Shown here: one piece after another, positions 26,008 to 36,665 of the stretch
Layout: every line of letters starts with the position of its first letter
Numbering within the stretch: the stretch's first letter is position 1
Assembly: GCA_907165065.1 (NCBI GenBank)
Contig: OU015538.1
Coordinates: 16,011,165-16,075,164, forward strand
Direction of reading: 5' to 3'
Source: Caprimulgus europaeus
Taxonomy: Eukaryota; Chordata; Aves; Caprimulgiformes; Caprimulgidae
DNA: 64,000 bases
Notes under the pieces: generated by a model
Seen by the model: the letters and a program-made list of their open reading frames with translations, nothing else
The model's database searches: none
What the model was told of the DNA's origin: nothing
Made by a program: the position numbers and the translations under genes

Positions 26008-26295
26008 TATGCTGGAAGAGATCTCAGGAGGCAGCTAGTCTAAAATCCTATTCAAAGGAGGGCTGGCGATGAGATCAATCCAGATTACTCAGCACTTAAT
26101 CTACTCATGTCTTGAAAGTCTCTGAGGATGGAGACTTCACAACCTCTTGGCACCTCCTGTTTCTATGTTTGACTGCTCCAACAGTAAAAATAATTTCTTT
26201 CTATCCAGTCAGAGCTGCTTTGTCCATTGTCTCTCATCTTCCCACTATGCACTACTGTGAAGACACCCATAAGCATTGGAAGGCTGCTATTAGGT
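26008..26295 (-). mobile_element. Old CR1 fragment, 3' part (host of nested insertion)
   Basis: This diverged CR1 lies on the minus strand. Its 3' end is near 26008. Recognisable landmarks on the plus strand are ggatggagacttcacaacct, cagtaaaaataatttcttt and the gaaggctgctattaggt motif that ends at the junction. It is interrupted at 26295 by a younger CR1 and resumes at 26587. Many indels and substitutions separate it from typical copies, so it is much older than the element inside it. Confidence 0.85.
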
Positions 26296-26547
26296 CACAG
26301 AATCACAGAATGGCTTGGGTTGGAAGGGACCTTAAAGATCATCCAGTTCAAACCCCCCTGCCATCAGCAGGGACACCTTCCACTAGACCAGGTTGCTCAA
26401 AGCCTCATCCAACCTGGCCTTCAACACTTCCAGGGAGGAGCAGCCACAGCTTCTCTAGGCAACCTGTTCCAGTGTCTCACCACCCTCACAGCAAAGAATT
26501 CCTTTCTAATGTCTAATCTAAATCTACCCTCTTTGCTTTAAACTGGA
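26296..26547 (-). mobile_element. Younger CR1 3' fragment nested in an older CR1
   Basis: The plus strand begins with two cacagaat octamers and tggcttgggttggaagggac, the antisense of the CR1 3' end, and continues into the ORF2 C-terminus. On the minus strand the residues [13 protein letters not shown] and [12 protein letters not shown] can be read. One base is missing in the following proline/serine codons (near 26435-26440), which shifts the frame, so the copy is inactive. It is heavily 5'-truncated at about 26547. It sits inside the older CR1 and the junction shows a short repeat (taggt at 26291-26295 and 26587-26591). Confidence 0.93.
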
Positions 26548-26586
26548 ATTCACAGAGTTTGTATTTATACATATAGTTTATTTAGG
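26548..26586. other. Filler sequence at nested CR1 5' junction
   Basis: About 39 bases of AT-rich sequence (it includes tttatacatatagttta) match neither CR1 as far as I can see. They lie between the truncated 5' end of the young element and the resumption of the old one. Untemplated or template-switched filler at the 5' end of a LINE insertion is one explanation, a decayed bit of either CR1 is another. Confidence 0.4.
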
Positions 26587-27085
26587 TAGGTCCCCTCTAG
26601 ACCTTCTCTTCTCCAGGATATACAAGCCCACTGCTCTCAGTCTCTCTGCCCTGGGCATGTGCTCCTGCCCCTTGACTGGCTCAGCAGCCCACTGTTGATT
26701 TCACTTGGGGTAATCAATATCTGTCTTGTACTAGGTGTCTGTAGGGGTGGGGGTCAGAAGTAGGCCCAGTAGTCTAGACATGGTCTACTAACATCTGAGT
26801 AAAAAGTGAATAATCACTTTCCTCAGTGTAGCAGCCGTGCTGCCGTTTCTACAGCCCAGGTTGCCATTGGCCTCCTTTGCCAGGCTCTGCTGCTGGCTCA
26901 CATTCAGCCACTGGCTGCTCCCCAGCCAGTTGGTGCCCAGCTTGTATCATGGCAAGGTGTTCTTCCTTCCCAGGTGCAGGCCTTTGCATCGATCCTGGTG
27001 GATTTCACAAAGTTCCTGTCTGCCCATTCTTCCAGCCTGTCTAAGTCTCTCAGAACGGCAGCACATATTGACCAGTCCCTAGAAA
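26587..27085 (-). mobile_element. Old CR1 fragment, 5' continuation
   Basis: This continues the older CR1 past the nested insertion. Plus-strand landmarks are cttctcttctccagg, a degraded tail of the usual ctctcagcct stretch, cccaggttgccattggcctc, tcccaggtgcaggcctttgc and ttccagcctgtctaagtctc. All appear in the same order as in a typical antisense CR1. The similarity fades after about 27070. The plus-strand frame 26806-27126 is an antisense reading of this element and is not a gene. Confidence 0.88.
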
Positions 27086-28407
27086 TTCCTGGCATTGAAA
27101 ACTTCATGAGAGGTAGGTCTCATTAGCTACAGAACATTAAACTGCCTGTTTGATAGAACAAATAAAATTGCCACTATCTGAAATAGGTGATTCCACATAC
27201 GGAATTTAATTTGAATAACTGATAACTAATTTAACTTGCACTCATATAAAGAAGATTAGAAGAAAGACTCTCAAGTACAAATCTGTGCCAAAATGCTGCT
27301 GCTAAAAAAAGGGGCAGATCATGAGCCCAACAGCTCACTCCTTTGCTGATAGCACTCCAATATAATTCAGTGTACTGCACACACGTAGCACCAAAGTAAC
27401 ACAGTGCAGGCATTAGTATTTTAATACCTGCAAGTGTGCAAAAACTTTCTAAATAGGGTAAAATCAAGTGAAAATAGAAAGCTAAAGAAGGATGAAATTC
27501 CCAGCTGAGTGTCAGTAATTTCTTAAACAGCTGAAAATCATTTGCTTGATATAGTTCAAACTTCATTTAATTATCCTAGCAGTACAGAACAGTTACTGAC
27601 CAAAATCTCCAATTTAATTCTCTACAGTCCAAATATCTCAGGTATAAACCAAGAATAAATATAAATATATATTTAAATACAAATATAAACCAATTTGACT
27701 TTTAAAAGGTACTATATACGCAACTCTCCGCCCAGGATCCTAATGATTTGTGAAAGCTTCTGTGAGGAATGACTTGAATAAAAGCATAAGGAATGCAGTA
27801 CCTCGAAGAAACAAGCCTACTTGAAAAGGCAGAACTCCCCTAGACAAGTTTCAAATGGGCCCTGCTGTTACTGCATTCCCACCGCTCTACTCACAGTAAG
27901 GAAAAAAGAAATGTAAACATGAAAGATCTTTAGAAAATATACTTCCTTAGAGATTCTTTTTCCCCTTTATCTTTCAGCTTCTTGTTCCATTTCCATTAAG
28001 CTTGTTTTTTGTTTTCTTTGCTGAAAGAAGTTTAAGCCTGATTGCTTCAAGGAATGCCAATAATCACATATCACTATCCACAATATCTTATAGGAAGCCC
28101 TGGTGGATGTAACTGCGTTACCTTTCCCAATGTTTAGATCAGAACAGCACAAAACTGCTGTTTCTCATGTCACAGAGGTTAGTTCTCTTGTGAGTTTGTA
28201 TGAAACAGCTGGTAAAAAGTAACTATTAACTGAATCCAAATACACAAAATAACCCTAAGTGGCCAGCATTTTACTGATCGTCTGTGGCATGATTGCGTAA
28301 TTTACTGAATCGAGCCACTAAATGACAACATGAGCTGGAACTGTGTGAACAGTTCTTTTCAGAGCCATATTTCTGCAAATTGGCTGAAAATTGCAAGCAC
28401 TTTAGAT
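27086..28407. other. Unique AT-rich non-coding sequence
   Basis: An A/T simple stretch lies at about 27651-27690. The 111-codon minus-strand frame at 27231-27566 and the 61-codon one at 27967-28152 have no recognisable content. A donor-like AAG|GTAACG (minus) is near 28121. Confidence 0.6.
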
Positions 28408-28423
28408 GGGGGGGGGGGGGGGG
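28408..28423 (+). repeat. Poly-G run (16 G) followed by A/C-rich run
   Basis: Sixteen consecutive G are followed by A/C-rich sequence to about 28451. G homopolymers of this length are unusual. They can form G-quadruplexes and are a common site of sequencing or assembly length error, so the exact count is uncertain. Confidence 0.9.
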
Positions 28424-28947
28424 AAACACCAACAAAACAACAACAATAAAACTCTCCCAAAACAAACAAGTAGTCGTTTTGAAAATCCAATTCAGAGCAA
28501 TACTGCTCCCCCCAGCTGAAGTGACTTATACTCTTCTCTTCAAATGCTTGTGTGAATATACCAGGGCATGTTTCAGAGAAATTGGACATGTAGCCCCACA
28601 CAGCACAGTTACAAGTCACAGAAAGTGACATTTTCTTGTGTGCTGTACATCAGTGTTAATATGAGAGATCAAGAAAACATGACAAAATATAGTAAACAAA
28701 GATACAGTAGCATAAGATGGAGAAATCCAATCCTATAATTCTCCCAGAGACTCTAGAATACAGACATTATTTACACTGATTTGTAATATAAAATAACTTG
28801 CTTTTTGCTGGTCATGGTGATTTTTGTTTTTCCCAGCAAGGAAAACATAAATATTTACTCAAAGCTGAATAAAACTTACTTAACATTTAGAGTTATTAGT
28901 ACCTTGTGTGAACCAAATAAAACATAAATCAAAGAGGTGTAACTTAC

Positions 28948-29022
28948 ATGAAAGTTCATGCTGAAGTTTCACATTAAGACATTGTGCCTCAAAGTCATGA
29001 AGAAGGTGAACTAACAAGAATT
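28948..29022 (-). other. Weak candidate exon, unknown product
   Basis: On the minus strand an acceptor (cctgtgtacag) is followed by 75 nt that are open in one frame (LLVHLLHDFEAQCLNVKLQ can be read). The segment ends at a good donor, CAT|GTAAGT. The acceptor has little polypyrimidine. The length is short enough that an open frame is expected by chance. I recognise no family. Confidence 0.1.
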
Positions 29023-32000
29023 CTGTACACAGGGCTTGATTCACTGTTGTTCACCCCTAGTTAAGTGAAAGCTTGCCACAGAACATTAGATTTATGCTGG
29101 TTCTGCTTGAACATATGTAAACACAAACAGTGACATAAACACAGGCAGATCTGACCTTTCACTAACAACTAATTCCAAGCAGGATGAGAGGCTGCATAGT
29201 TCACCACTGATCATTCCTGGAATGGCTGTTTGTGTTCAGGGCCCTGCAGGGTAACCAAGGATCCAGACACAGACTGTAGTCTTGGAACCTTGGCTGCTTT
29301 TTCCGACTACTTCACCTGGTCTAACAGAAGATACTACCTCTTCTTTGAGATTCTGCTTTCCTTATACCCTTAGATATCAGCCATGCCAATATTACTCTTG
29401 TCAGGCAACAAGCAAAGTGCATAATATATCCCAATTTAACGCTCTTCCCCTTCACTGTATGTCTGGGAAACAGCTGCCCAGCTGCGCCTGTAGAGGACAT
29501 CTTGCACCTGAACGCTCTCAGCATAAAACTGTCCCCACAGAGGCAGCTGCGAGGAACTGCAAATCTGGTTGCAAGATTCTCTAATCATTTACAACTCTAC
29601 CACAAAATACCAAATCAAAGCAAGATGCATGTGTTTTACAAGCCTTTTACTGCAGGTAGGCAGGCATCAATTATACTAAGCCATGACTTACATCCAATTC
29701 TGTCAGCTAGGTTTGCATTATTGTTGATGCTGGTTCTGAAGCAGTTATTTTGAAGACTATTCAAAGGTGGGTAGCAAGCACCTATACCTGTGTATTTGCC
29801 TTGCAACTTGTTACTTCAGATTGCTGGATCACACTATGGGCAGACAGAAGGACATCTGAACGCTGCTGAGTAACAAGCTCCGCATAGTCCAGGAATCAAT
29901 CTCTCATTTCTGCGATATGACAAGCCTACAGGGCTTTGCTTACACCCATCCCTTCAGAAAGCTCTTGACTGACTGATCTCCTGGGGGTCATACACAGCAC
30001 AGCAAGCAACAATGCTATCACTACTTCCATTACTGATTTCAGACACCAAAATGTTCTTCAGTTCACAACACACAATAACAACAACAAAAATGGTGTTGTA
30101 GTTGACTTAAACATCTGAATCTCAGCTTTTCCAATTTAAAAACATTCAGAACTGGAGATGGCTGTATATGCTCTCAGTACATGCCAATTCCACTTTCAAG
30201 TATAACTCACGATATCCACAATTCTTTGTGACAAAGATCATCAGTCTTTCAACCTGATCTCAAAGCACTCCCACCGTGCGGAATATGGTATTGGTTTAGC
30301 TCACTCTAGTGTGAAAAGCTGATCACAAAAATCACAGCAGAGTCTTGATCACCTGCCTCTTATTAGAAGGAGACTTTAAATAAAGTATTTAACTTCTGAC
30401 ATTTCTGGGTGGAAGGTGAGCAATGGAAAATATTGAGCAAAATTATTAGTTTGCATTGCACATGCAATTATTCCTCCATATTAACACAGTCGTGACTATT
30501 TGAGAAAACAAATCGTTAAGCTTGTACATGTGAAGATGCACAGGAAATATTTTAAATACAATTTCCATGAGCTCCTTTGAATTATTTGAGTCATTCAAAT
30601 ATTATTCAAGTTAGACTCATCTTATTGGCAACAGAAACAATACCATGTGACTTATTATTTTAGATTTCTGCATCTAATCAGTGCAGCTGGGAAAGTGAAT
30701 ATTGAATTAACAATTGATCATTAATTCATGACAAATGGTGCTGAATAAATCCACAGAGAAAACAACTGTGCACACTCATTCTCCTGGCAAGCGAACACTC
30801 CCTCTTCTATCCATCAGCTGATAGGGCCAAAATCTGCCTCAAATTTCAGACTATACATTCAGCTTTAAGTTGCAGATTAATACTGATGAAGTGGAATTTC
30901 ATTTTGACACTTCATTTTCAGTGGGATGGTCTGAGAAACTGTTGTGTAGGTTCCAGCACACAGATCTCAAGAGGTCTTTTAAACATGGAGTAACTGATGC
31001 TACACAAGGGAACAAAATTTCTTCTCAGTTCGCCAATGGAATTAATTCCATCAGCTTTGATTAAGAATTTAGGATGTTGCTCCTTCCTGCCTGAAAAGGC
31101 ACAGCTCAGTACTACTGTACATGTGCTAAGATGTCCTGCTGAAACTCCTTCCACCCGCCGCTGTGATGTCTGAAATGGCAGCCTCCCTCCCCTAAACACT
31201 CAACCCCACCCCTCCAACAGTCATTATTTTGCCTTCAATTTGCAAGTTTAAATTAAATTACAACTGAAAATGCTTATGCTAGTCGAACTTACTTTAATAA
31301 AATTTGTTAGAAAACAAACAGTAGAGAAGAGAAATCAGAGGGGGCAGCTGCCTCCACCTGCACAGTAGCGATAGGGAGCTAAGGGCTGACACAGGATGCT
31401 AACTTCTTTAGCTAGAAAGCTGCAGTTGGGAGAGAACATTAAAGTGGACCTTTAATGGTATAGCTATAACACTTGTTTTGGTATAAGATGGCCCTTTTCT
31501 AGTTAGGTCACATTTATTCCTGATTAAAAGCACCCACATGGGAAATTATACACAGGACTGCAGCAGTAAAGCTGCACCGATACAGCTATATTGGTAAATC
31601 GCTTCATTTAGACAAGCTGTACAGTCTTTTTCTCCATATATAATTCCACTACAATAAATTTATTATCAAAACTACTTCAGGGGAGAGGTAACTAGACTAA
31701 TTTGCAATTGAAGAGAATATCTAAGCTAAAACACTACAAGCCTGGTACACTTTGCCAAAAAGGAGGCGTCTAGGGAACTTTTCCTCCAAAGTAGTTCTGA
31801 AACAGCACATCCTACTGCTACAATGCAGAGAGCTTGGGGAAGGAAAAAAAAAAAAGGAGTGAACACACAGTTGTAGACACAGACACTAAAAGATGTCTGG
31901 AATCCATCATTCTCCTCCTAATTGACAGCTACTTAAAGCCAAATGCTCTCTGATCCAGTTACATTTGTAGTTTTTGGATGTCTTTATTGGCATAAGACCT

Positions 32001-32759
32001 ACAAACACCAGCCGGTCATAATTAGAAGCATGTGAACTGGATGAATTTCAGTTTGCCATTAACTTTCAGACACTTGCATTCAGCTAGCATAATGGCTTAG
32101 TGACTTAATCGTGTATCCCACAGCATGGAGCTGTGGAATTACATCCTCTCTTAAACCAGTGAGGCATTCTACACTAAATAGAGATACAAGTGTTTGGGCT
32201 TTAGTCTGGACTCCAGGAAAAAAAAGCAAAGCAAAGATACTGGAACTTTCTCAAAGCTGTACTGGTAAACCATTAAATCCCTAAGTGGGGGAATGTTTCT
32301 GTTTGGTGAAATCTGTAACTCTGATATTCAATAAACATTAGCTCAGAGGATATACATGAATTAGGTCAAACTGGCAACAGTGATGTCAAGCCACAAGATC
32401 ATGAGCAAGTATGGAGGGATTGAAACTGGCTCAACCTGTTTGCTCAGTCTTTGGCTAACAGGTGACATGAGCCTACTTTAAGTTGCTCATCATCCAAGAC
32501 ACCCTCATTGCTCTTCCTGTCAACTCAGATTACAAAAAAGTCCAACATTGCCCTTGAGCACGTTTTTTTCCTGGTGTATTGGCTATGAGGACAATAGCTA
32601 TTTACCCGTCCTCTGCCTCTCCCTGTTCTGAGAGTCTGAAACTTCTGCATCTTGAGGAAAGCTGGCTCCTCTAATAGAGGACAAAAGGAATAAATCTCCT
32701 GTGTACAAACACATTGTACCTTTACAGATTGCAGCAGCTAATTTTGCTGGGCTATTTTT

Positions 32760-32792
32760 AAAAAAAAACCAAAAAAAACCAAAAACAAACAC
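32760..32792 (+). repeat. A-rich/CCAAAA low-complexity run
   Basis: Runs of A are broken by CC or C. This is one of several A/C runs on the plus strand (2225, 28424, 35774, 46416, 54918). Confidence 0.9.
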
Positions 32793-35765
32793 AAGCTGAG
32801 AAAAGAATTCCTAATGTAATCAAACTTTCATTTAAAAAAAGTTATTTCAGAGTGAGTTACACTTCAAGGCTCTTAGGAATTGTCCAAATCCCGTTGTTGT
32901 GGCAGCTTCACCCCCCCCTCCCAATGGCACATCTGCACTGTTGACCACAGCTTTCAAACAACTGACACAAAGCTGACCATTACAGAAACTATCCATGAGT
33001 TTATACATGAGCTGTTGGGAGCATTTTAATTCAAATAGTCTTATTTCCTTTCAGAAATAAAAATGTGAAACATAATACAACTTCAGCTAAGCTGGCTGCA
33101 CTCCTTAAAGCCACCTACCATTTATTCTGAATAGAACAGTCTTCAAACCAAATCTTGCTCTCATGTGCACATTCTGAAAAAGCTTTACTGAAATGATAAA
33201 TGGGGGCATTGGAGCAAAACTCCAAAGCAAGTCAGACACTGATGCTCACTTAGGTAAGAACTGCACAAGCATATCTGTAAGGAAGAATCCAACCCTTAAA
33301 AAAAAGAGATTACAATCTCCTATAAGAGACATTACAGAACACAACCTGTATTGGCAATCAGTGTTGCAATAACTGTAGTAAATCAGGAAATCACCTTCCT
33401 CTACCCAGTGCTACTGGCACAAGTGCAAACTCACAAGCCTGTACAAGCCTATTATATGACTTGTTGAGAAAAAAAAATATATTACTTATTAATCAGTTAA
33501 CAATAACTTCTACATTAACTGTTATGACTGAGTAACAAATAATTATTCATACTACTACACCTTGATAAAGCTGAAAACAAGCCATGCAGACTTAAAACAT
33601 GGATTTTCACAATTCAAATGGCAGTTTAAGAATTCTGGAAAAAAAAAAAAAAAGGAACATACATATTACTGTACTTCTCCCAAGTAAGACCATTGTGCTC
33701 AGTCTATAGTAAGAGTCTCACTGATTTCAGCAGAAGAGGAACTGCACAAGCATTGACTGCTTCTGAAAAGTCAATGCTATTTATTTACAGAGTTTTGTGC
33801 ACTGGGTACCTGGGAGATTTGCACATGAAGAGAAGCAGCATCTGCCTACTTTTCTATACTATATTGAAAGAAAACACCTGAGTTCACTCCTGTAGAAGGG
33901 GAAATAAGGGAAATGAAACCAAATAATACATAAAGCAAAACCAGTGGCTTTGAAAGGCAGAGACTTGTTAAGGGGTTTAGCTTAGTAATGTTCTCACTAT
34001 ACAAGGTATCTTTGCATGCAGCTGCAGCTGCATTAGCTACCAGCATCGCACAGCAGTGGTGGATCTGCAGAATGGGACAGCTAGTGATGTGCACCAGGCA
34101 GCTGCACTACACACCTTTTGAGTCTGATCAAATGGACCGAGCACCCACTTACAGCTGGAACACTTCCAGCATATTTCTGGAGCACTCTTACACATGCTGG
34201 GCTCAGCTTTCTCCAGGAGCAAATAGTATTTTCTCTCCTGGACTTGTGCTAGCGGTTTATCTGCCCCCAAGTTCCAGAAAGCCACCTAGAGAAATCAAAG
34301 TGTAGTTACCAATAGCAGTTTGTGTTTGGATTTGTAGAAATACATAGGTAACACAGATCTGCTTACAGTAGAACAACTCAAGAGACACGAAAGAAGAGGA
34401 CTATACAAGTACACAATCTTTTTGGGTAGAAGTTGATCCTGTGTTGAGTTTAGTGAATATTAACAGATTACAAGAGGCCCAGATGAGTGAATGCTGTCAG
34501 GAATCACACAAATACCAGCAGCAATGTAATATAAGTCACTGTTGCCTGACCTCAAGAACTAGCCATGTTCTCTTGTGGGAATGTCAGGTTAAAACCCTCC
34601 ATGAACTGCTGGAGAGGGACACATTTTATATTTCACCTGTCTGATCCACAATGATAGATTATATATTCTGCTTTCTGTGATAAATGAGACTATATTATGA
34701 TGAAAGTTAGCTGATCCCACCACTATATTTAGGAAAAAAAACTTAAAAGAAGCATAGCAGCAACCAAGACAAATTGCATGGAGGCATCACAATCTAATGA
34801 GCAGGGCACTGGCACGTCCCTGGAGATCTGAATTCTTTTCTTGATTAAACAGTAGGAGTGGACTGTTTTGCAAATATTTAATTTTCAAGCTTCTAATTAC
34901 AGTGGCTGAGTTTTTTTCTCTTGAGAAAACAGGTGTTGACACAAGATCTGACAGATCCTAGCAACTGGCATTTACTGGTCCCATTTTCAGTTTTACAAAC
35001 ACACGTGGAAAAAAGAAAAATGCATGATCTAACCTAAGAGACAAATATTTGGGCTGTGCATCAATAATTTTTTTGATCTGTGTTTGCATGGTGAGCTGTT
35101 CATAATCTGTCTCAGTTCTTCCAGAGATGGAAGTTTTGGCATGCCCCATTTTGAAATGGCATTATCCTGGCTGAAAACACCTTCACACATGGGTCAGTTA
35201 ATAGGAAGTAATTAAATGCATCCACAATTAAATCCTTTCAGCAAGGGGGATTTAATTTTGTCATCTTCCCTAGGCACACCAAAAAGGGAAATAAATTGCA
35301 TAAAAGAAAATATAAAGAGGATAGTTGTATTTCAAAAAAACCTGAAAACCTATGATGCTTCCAGTTCAGGTTTAAACTAGAAATGTGAGTAGTGCCGAAT
35401 TTATTGTTTAAAAGTATACCCCAGTTTATTTGCATACTCTAATACTGCTAAAATTTGAATGCATTTGATGGAAGGAGGACAACCAGGAAAAATGCTACCT
35501 ATTGCACATTGTTTTGCTGCACTGCCTACATGTAGCTAATTACAGCCTCCCTGCTTTCACTCTAAAATCTCTTGCTTTTGTGGGTTTCATTCATCGTCCT
35601 TAATGTTGTTTAAATGTAGGGGTTTGTCTGAATTACCATTTTATTATAGTATTAAACTTGTGTTGAGACACGTTAATAGTCCTGTGTTATCCCATGTCAG
35701 TCACTTCAGTCACTAATCTACGTAACCACTATATTTAGTTTGCTTCTCTGTCATGTCCCCATCCG

Positions 35766-35811
35766 CCCCCCCCAAAAAAAAACCCCAAACCAAAACAAAA
35801 AAACAAACCAA
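35766..35811 (+). repeat. C8 then A/C-rich low-complexity run
   Basis: Eight C are followed by nine A, then mixed AAAC and CCAAA units. It has no coding content and is prone to length variation. Confidence 0.9.
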
Positions 35812-36600
35812 TATTTGCTTCTCTACTGGAACTGTTGTAGTCTATAAGCTAAATACATACATTCTTTGGTTTGAGTACTAATTTGGAAATGCACAGTACT
35901 TACCCATTGTAGTAGCCTATTGTTTATATTCCTACTGAGTGCACTTTGGAAGTGCGTTTTTGGCACAAAGCACTAAAAGCTCTATGGGCTGGTTGCTGTA
36001 TGCACACACTAAATCCATCCTTTGTTCATGTTTCTACCACAATAACAAAAATCAGCTAAGTATGTTTTACACTACTAAAACACTCAATGGCTGATGAACC
36101 TGTCTTGCCTCAGTTTTTTTCTGAAGTTGAAATATTATCCATTGCCCCTCCATTCCCCTCATTAGATCAAGATGATTATTAATATAATCTAGATGCTTTG
36201 ATATTCTCAAATGAAAGATGATCGTTCTTGACATCAAAGCATTTCATGTCTGCATCACACAATCTTACACAGAGATAGACCATCCAGCAAGTGCACTCTG
36301 CAGCTGAAAGTTGACCAGCTCCGATGGAGTCCGTGCTGCCACAGCTATATTGCTTCAGGGATGTGAGCTCACATCTTTGTAGATATTTCTTGAAACTAGC
36401 TATTTCAGAGCTATCTGAAGGAGTTCAAAATGGCACTGAGCCATATGGCATATGTATTAAAGAAGTTTTTTTCATCTTGTTCAAACCTATTCTCTTTTAT
36501 ATTGAATTCCTTGCCATGTAAATAAGAAACCAGTTCAAGGTCTGTTAGATTATTTGTTACTTCCACATCATTCAAAGGCATGCCAAACTCAGAGATGAAT

Positions 36601-36665
36601 TCAGCCAGAAGGGACTTTTGAAAATGTCTGGTCTGACCTTTCATGTATCACAGAATCCAAAATAC
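36601..36665 (-). mobile_element. Very old CR1-like 3' relic
   Basis: The plus strand reads agccagaagggacttttga, then gtctgacctttcatgtatca. This resembles the antisense 3' end of ancient reptilian CR1 copies, whose typical form is agaagggacc...ctagtctgacctcctgtat. That puts the element on the minus strand. Only about 65 bp is recognisable. The 77-codon minus-strand frame at 36411-36644 overlaps it and is not supported as a gene. Confidence 0.5.

Larger units (their letters stand above)
28424..36600. other. Unique AT-rich non-coding sequence
   Basis: No gene is recognised. Small features are poly-A runs (31843-31855, 33639-33653), an A/C run at 32760-32792, and a C8 plus A/C-rich run at 35766-35811. 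At 31185-31212 there are four C-runs (a possible G-quadruplex on the minus strand). The weak candidate exon at 28948-29022 lies here. Between 30680 and 30740 there are several TAAT-type homeodomain cores, which are common in AT-rich DNA. Confidence 0.6.

Noticed and set aside
26112-26541. Overlapping plus-strand frames of 134 and 104 codons
   Set aside because: Both are antisense readings across the nested CR1 elements.
26806-27126. 106-codon plus-strand frame that looks protein-like
   Set aside because: It is the antisense of the older CR1.
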